Shown: one piece after another, positions 59,156-64,000 of the stretch
Layout: every line of letters begins with the position of its first letter
How positions within the stretch are numbered: the first letter of the stretch is position 1
Origin: Zelopaecilomyces penicillatus
Lineage: Eukaryota; Ascomycota; Sordariomycetes; Hypocreales; Pseudodiploosporaceae
Length of the DNA stretch: 64,000 nucleotides
Reading direction: 5' to 3'
Assembly (NCBI GenBank): GCA_005765155.1
Contig: VCCP01000001.1
Location: forward strand, 1,364,001 to 1,428,000
Notes under the pieces: model-generated
Database searches by the model: none
Told to the model about the DNA's origin: nothing
Seen by the model: only the letters and a program-made list of their open reading frames with translations
Program-made: the position numbers and the translations under genes

Positions 59156-60210
59156 GGTTACTTTCGAGCTCCGACACTGAGGGTGACAGATCTAAAGAAC
59201 AATACATAGATGCGTGCAGAAGGGGCCATGGGGGAAAGTTGGGAGACAAAGTGAGGATTATAGGGACAACGCAGCACACACCGTAGTAGTGGGAATGGCA
59301 GGGTAAAGTAGTGTGAGACCACGTCGAACTGAAAGCTGCGAAAGGTAATTATGCCTGAACGATCAGTTGCGCGCCAAGGCCTCCGACTACCGCCAGCGGC
59401 CCGCGACGCTTGCCAATGCGACGAATGCGAGTCGTTGACATGCAGCCTACCCTGCAAAACGGGATGAAACGGGGGCCGAAAAGATTGGGCTAGTCCGCTA
59501 CAAGACCCGATCATGAGGCTCGAGAGAGAATAATGAGGTCCGGCAATGTGCATGGCCATCGAACAACACGTGGCTATGACGGCACTCGTAGGTGCTGAGC
59601 TGATTGATTATCTGGATGCCTGGGTGGCTGAGACTCGACCAAGAAGCTACGCCATCAGGGCATCACGGAATGCGCCTTGTGTGCCTTCGGTTACCATGTA
59701 CGATTTATTGTACGGCAGCAGTGCTCACTCAGTCCGGGCGAAAGCTTCCAGGCTGCCCTCATGCATTTTCTCCGTCAGACCGATGGAACGTCAGGGGTCG
59801 TTGCTGGGCCGCTTCATAATAATGTTTGCTGGATAGCTGTGTACATCCCATTGGTCGACTTTGCGCCGGCGCCATGATGCTCATTATGAAGTGAGTTAAA
59901 TGCGCAGTGAGACAGGCGGCGGATTAAACGAGAGACAATGAAAGTGAATGAAGTGTGTGTGGTGTTTGTTCTGGACCATCTGGTACTGTAGTGAAAGACA
60001 CGGTTGGTGGTTGAAAACCAAATATCAACCAAACCCCCCAATGTAGCAAGAACTCCACTCTGTTCGGGCCGGACTTGCAGTAAAGAAAGCACATCACTCA
60101 GCCACACACATCATCTCTTCACAGTCTGGATCAAACCCGAATTCGCCTCGAATTGCTGTTATTTTCTTCTGCGTTAGCTAGAAAGAACAGAACAAACATC
60201 AACTACAGTC
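59156..60210. other. Intergenic, divergent promoters of MFS and PBP-like genes
   Basis: A 1.05-kb head-to-head region. Short open frames near 59546-59877 lack protein character. No confident shared binding site was identified by eye. Confidence 0.6.
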
Positions 60211-61183
60211 ATGGCTGGCGAGTCCCTTCGGATCGGCTACGTGCCAGAGCACTTCTCAACCCCACTTCACTTTGCCAAGCAGCATTTTGGTCTCAACGCC
60301 ACTCTGATCCCTTTCCCCTCAGGGACAGGCCATATGGTCACTGCCATCCGGGCTGGCGAGATAGATGTGGCTATTGGTTTGACCGAGGGGTGGATTGCAG
60401 GACTGGGCAAAGACGGTGTCGAGGGCGACGGCGGCTATCGCCTGGTTGGAACTTACGTCGACACCCCACTCTGTATGTAAAAAATGCTGTTCAAAAAACC
60501 ACCAGCACACATGTCATAGTCAACGGCTACAAGCTAATCTAGAGGCTCAAGGCTGGGCTATCTCGACGGGCGCCAAGAGGCCTGAGATTAACTCCGTGGA
60601 CTCTCTCAAGGGCGGCAAGATTGGCGTCTCCCGCATCGGATCTGGCAGTTATGTCATGGGCTTCGTTCTGGCCGACTCACATGACTGGCTCTCCGCAAGC
60701 CAGCCGCAGCCCTTCTCCGACACCGTCGTGCTGAACAACTTTGAGAACCTGCGCAACGCTGTGAACTCCGGGGAGGCTGATTTCTTCATGTGGGAGCACT
60801 TCACGTCCAAGAAATTTTATGACTCGGGCGAGATCCGTCGGGTAGGCGAGATATACACGCCTTGGAGCAGCTGGAAAATTGTGGCCTCTACTAAGCTCAT
60901 TGCTCAAGACGGCGGCCTGGATGGCCAGGTCAAGGAGCTGTTTAGGAAGTTGGACAAAGGCATCGCGCATTTCAACAGCAACCCAGAGGAGGCTATCCAG
61001 TATATCTCCACGCATCTCGGATATACGGAGCCCGATGCTAGAGAGTGGATGAAGACGGTCAAGTTCCCGTCCAAGACAGAGGGTGTCAAGCCAGAAGTAG
61101 TGACCAACTGCGTCGCCATCTTGAGAAAGGCTGGTGTTCTTGCAGAGGGTAAAGGAATGGGGCCAGAAGCTATGACGGTATGA
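60211..61183 (+). CDS. Periplasmic-binding-protein-like II protein (Ca3427/NMT1 type)
   Basis: Exons 60211-60472 and 60552-61183 give 297 residues. The donor GTATGT is clear; the acceptor CTCAAG at 60551 keeps the frame and yields TPLCWAISTGA across the junction, while the nearby CTAG acceptor would create a stop. The sequence follows the two-lobed solute-binding fold: SLRIGYVPEHFSTPLHFA, PFPSGTGHMVTAIRAGEIDVAIGLTEGW, then SLKGGKIGVSRIGSGSYVMGFVLA and FFMWEHFTSKKFYD. This matches the fungal Ca3427-like branch related to NMT1/THI5 and bacterial ThiY. There is no signal peptide, so it is probably cytosolic. Ligand unknown; NMT1-like relatives bind or make thiamine pyrimidine precursors, but the THI5 active-site residues are not evident here. 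Confidence 0.88.
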
Positions 61184-61887
61184 GCGTGGAAAGCTACTAT
61201 TTCTTGAGAGATGCAGGAAATATCCATTTATTCCCAAGCATAAAGAACAAGCTTGGCACTGTCTCTTTTCTAGATGAACATACATTACACCTGGAGCGAC
61301 GAAGGGGTCAACATGCACGCAGACACCTTTACACAATACGGAGGATCCGTAATAAAACGTACCTCTTAGCGTAGGTGTACTACGTAGTAGATGCAGCATG
61401 TCTCGGCTTCCCTTGCCTTGCCCATACAGATCCGCCAGATACGACCCCTGTCTCACCATGGGGCGAGGGATCCATTGGCCCCAGCTGCAGTGGCTGGACC
61501 CGCCAGGGTCCTTTGGGACGCTGAGAGAACCCTGGAACTTGATGGCGTGCGCTGAAGAGACAATTCGGAGAGCCTGTGACCGCCAACCCAGTCCAGTGAC
61601 CTTTGATCAGGCCGTCTTTTCTGTTCCGCACAGCCCACACCAATAATTCCACATCCAGAATACACTTCCTACGGTCCACTGAACTTTGACCTTTCCTTGT
61701 AGGAACGCAGCTCCAGCTTCTTCCATGTGATCGCATTGTCATTTCGTCCGACGCTGCCTTTTCGTTTCCCCAACGCTTCCTTCTGGCCGGTCTAGATGCG
61801 TCGCTATATTTCAACAACGCGAACCCCCAGACACACAGCTGTCTCAACCTAAAGTACACGTCATTTATCGATTTTCATGATTTTACA
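61184..61887. other. Intergenic
   Basis: Between the PBP-like gene and the next carrier, both on the plus strand. A frame at 61380-61859 (-) shows no protein character. Nothing else is supported. Confidence 0.6.
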
Positions 61888-63466
61888 ATGGCCTCACATC
61901 CGGGACCAACAATGTCGCCGCCGCCGCCGTTAGAGGAGGCAACATCCTCGCTACATGTCCGGAGGTTCTCAGATGATGCTGCTGATATGGCCGCATCTAT
62001 GGGATCCCTCTACCCCCCATCAATGTCATCGTCCAAGTTGGGGTTTCGGCAGAGCATGGGACTGGCCGGAATGGCGCGAAGGACTCTGGGGATATGCCTC
62101 CTGCTTGTAACGGTGTTCTTGTGGACGCTGACCAATTTCCTCGCCAGTGTAAGACAATTGGGTCTTGAAACTACTGTTGGAGCCATTCACTAATGCAGCT
62201 TTGCAGTTCATTTTCTCCGACCATACCTACAACAAGCCGTTTTTCCTCGTGTACATCAGCACATCCATGTTCGCAATATCTCTAATACCAATGTTTATAA
62301 AATACCTAATGCGGAGCGGGTGGGAGGGCCTTCGAAGCGACGTGGTGCAGATGTGGAGAGAACAGAGATCTGGAGTTTCATACACGAGGCCAGCCACTGA
62401 TGATGGGGACTTGACAGCGGGAGAACGTTTGCTGGTGGACGACGAAGCAGCAACCGCTGACTGGGCGCATCAAGCTGATGAGAAGCTTGGTTTTCGAGAG
62501 ACGGCGATGCTCAGCCTGGAGTTTTGCATGCTGTGGTTCATGGCCAACTACTTTGCTTCGGCCTGTCTTGAGTACACAAGTGTCGCCAGCGCAACGATCC
62601 TGACCTCAACAAGCAGTGTTTGGACATTGGTTTTCTGCGCCTTGTTTCGGGTTGAGCCTTTTACCTACCGCAAGCTAATCGGTGTGTCAGCCTCGTTGAT
62701 TGGCATAGTATTGATCTCAACGGTGGACCTGACTGGCGGGAGCGATGAGAACAGAGGGTCGTTTCCACACAAGACACCGGGGCAGATTGCTATCGGAGAC
62801 TCCATGGCGTTCTTTAGTGCTGTGGTGTACGGCATGTACGTCACGGTCATGAAGCGACGGGTGGGCAATGAAGACAAGGTGGACATGAAACTATTTTTTG
62901 GCTTGGTAGGAGTTTTTAACCTTGCCCTCTTGTGGCCGCTCTTTTTTATTCTGCATTGGACGGATATCGAACCGGTAAGTAATGTATTGGCATGGGAAAT
63001 ACCGATGCGAAAGTTGGGAAATAAAGGTTGAATACTAACAATTCCGCGATATAGTTTGAAATGCCACCAACAAGCAAGATATGGATTATTCTCATAGTAT
63101 GTCGCATGATATACCACCCCCCTTTCAATATCTTGCCGCGTTATTTAAACATGCTTCTAACACTCGCATCAATAGGTCAACTCAGTTGCTTCATTTTTTA
63201 GCGATATTTGCTGGGCTTTTGCCATGCTCTTGACGACCCCCCTTGTGGTAACAGTGGGCCTGTCACTGACGATACCCCTCTCGCTTGTCGGCGAGATGAT
63301 TCAGTACGGACAGTACTCAAGCTTTATATACTGGATAGGAGCAGCAGTTGTGTTTGTTTCTTTTGCATTTGTCAACCATGAGAGTCACGAATTGGAGGAG
63401 AAGGAAGGCTTGGCTTCGGGCCACGATGCTGCTGGTGCTGGTGCCAGTGGCGGCGAGATTGCATAG
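61888..63466 (+). CDS. THI74/YML018C-like carrier (SLC35F / EamA family)
   Basis: Exons 61888-62148, 62207-62974, 63055-63096 and 63176-63466, all phase 0, give 453 residues; exon 3 is just 42 nt. The N-terminal ~65 residues are hydrophilic. About ten hydrophobic segments follow in the drug/metabolite-transporter pattern. Family-typical stretches are FLWTLTNFLAS-FIFSDHTYNKPFFLVYISTS, MLWFMANYFASACLEYTSVASATILTSTSS (the duplicated-domain signature) and FFSDICWAFAMLLTTPLVVTVGLSLTIPLSLVGE. Yeast homologues are the paralogues Yml018c (vacuolar) and Thi74 (thiamine-repressible); human SLC35F5 is related. Substrate is not established for the family. Confidence 0.9.
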
Positions 63467-64000
63467 AGTATGGAACTATAGAGCTAGCGACAGACAGGCT
63501 TGGCTTTTCATCTTTTTTCTTTTGGATTGCATTAGTGGCGTTTTAGGCCATTGCATCAATTATAGATGCAACTGACGGTAGTGAATACACTGTGAATTAT
63601 CTATATTTTATACGGAGCAGTCTACCTTTTACAGTAGTGAAGTGAGGCGGCTTAAGGCGGGTTGCGTCATCGTAGCTTATCCACACTAAATTGTTCCAGT
63701 CAGCCAGCTAACAAGGTGAGAAGAAACACCGCTGATAGGACATCCTTAGATCAATTAGAGGTCCTGGATGTTTACTTGATTGAGATTTCGATATATTCTT
63801 GGATACAGCTAGATATTGATAAATTTATTTGTAGGAAATTCTTTCGGGTTGTCTCGGTTGTGTTTTTCTTCACGTTGGCAACCCACCACTGGGTCGTGTG
63901 GTGTAGCAACGTGTGGATTAAAATGATACAGCTGCCCTTGCATTCTCCATGCGGCGTGAGTTCAGACAATGAGATATTCCTCTCCTTGCAAACCTTAACA
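63467..64000. other. Intergenic, window end
   Basis: 3' flank of the carrier gene. No coding region is supported up to the end of the window. Confidence 0.6.

Noticed and set aside
60541..60551. CTAG acceptor for the PBP-like gene
   Set aside because: Joining there creates an in-frame TAG at the junction; the AAG acceptor at 60551 restores the frame and the conserved TPLCWAISTGA.
61378..61389. 12-bp palindrome TACTACGTAGTA
   Set aside because: Perfect 12-bp palindromes without a spacer are expected several times in 64 kb by chance.
1..64000. CRISPR arrays, rRNA genes, transposases, viral or toxin genes
   Set aside because: None was seen; the sequence is eukaryotic nuclear DNA and no regularly spaced repeats or transposase-like frames were recognised.

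Overview
The window is nuclear DNA of a filamentous ascomycete (Pezizomycotina; gene content and style suggest Sordariomycetes, probably Hypocreales, which is inference). The evidence is the many short spliceosomal introns (about 50-110 nt, GTAAGT/GTATGT donors, CTAAC-like branch sites), a fungal ORC2, CAF-1 large subunit, SEC59, Ape1-type M18 peptidase and SYG1/XPR1 homologue, one tRNA-Val(AAC), and gene-poor stretches of 4-5 kb. Eighteen protein genes and one tRNA gene are supported, plus two probable small cysteine-rich genes. No rRNA, CRISPR array, intact transposon or viral gene was seen.

Layout. 0.3-5.6 kb: ORC2 (+), then dolichol kinase SEC59 (-). 5.6-9.9 kb: gene-poor DNA with tandem 10-mers and a perfect hairpin, ending in a pyrimidine-rich leader. 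9.9-18.1 kb: a Ser/Thr/Pro-rich membrane or wall protein (+), FAM32A-like protein (-), an LAT/MUP-type amino-acid permease (+) and mitochondrial-type formate dehydrogenase (-). 18.1-25.5 kb: mostly non-coding, with a YCII-domain gene (-) and tRNA-Val (-). 25.5-32.7 kb: a secreted protein (+), an Ape1-like aminopeptidase (+) and an SPX-EXS phosphate exporter homologue (-). 32.7-40.4 kb: gene-poor, with one small cysteine-rich ORF (+). 40.4-50.5 kb: a conserved fungal protein (+), CAF-1 large subunit (+), an APH-type kinase ORF broken by one in-frame TAG (-), a large acidic conserved protein (+) and a second small cysteine-rich ORF (-).

51.0-63.5 kb is a run of transport genes: a 17-exon ABCC (MRP-type) transporter of 1,484 residues (-), an MFS transporter (-) divergent from a Ca3427/NMT1-type periplasmic-binding-like protein (+), then a THI74/YML018C/SLC35F-type carrier (+). 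Three transporters next to a solute-binding-like protein is the strongest candidate for an uncharacterised functional unit; thiamine or pyrimidine-precursor handling is only a hypothesis from family resemblance.

Every multi-exon model was joined by hand and the reading frame checked across each junction. The best second-look items are the transporter/PBP cluster, the in-frame TAG in the kinase, a GC-AG intron in the MFS gene, a cysteine cluster in the Ape1-like peptidase, the two small Cys-rich proteins, MCB-like ACGCG clusters upstream of two replication genes, and very long G or C homopolymers.
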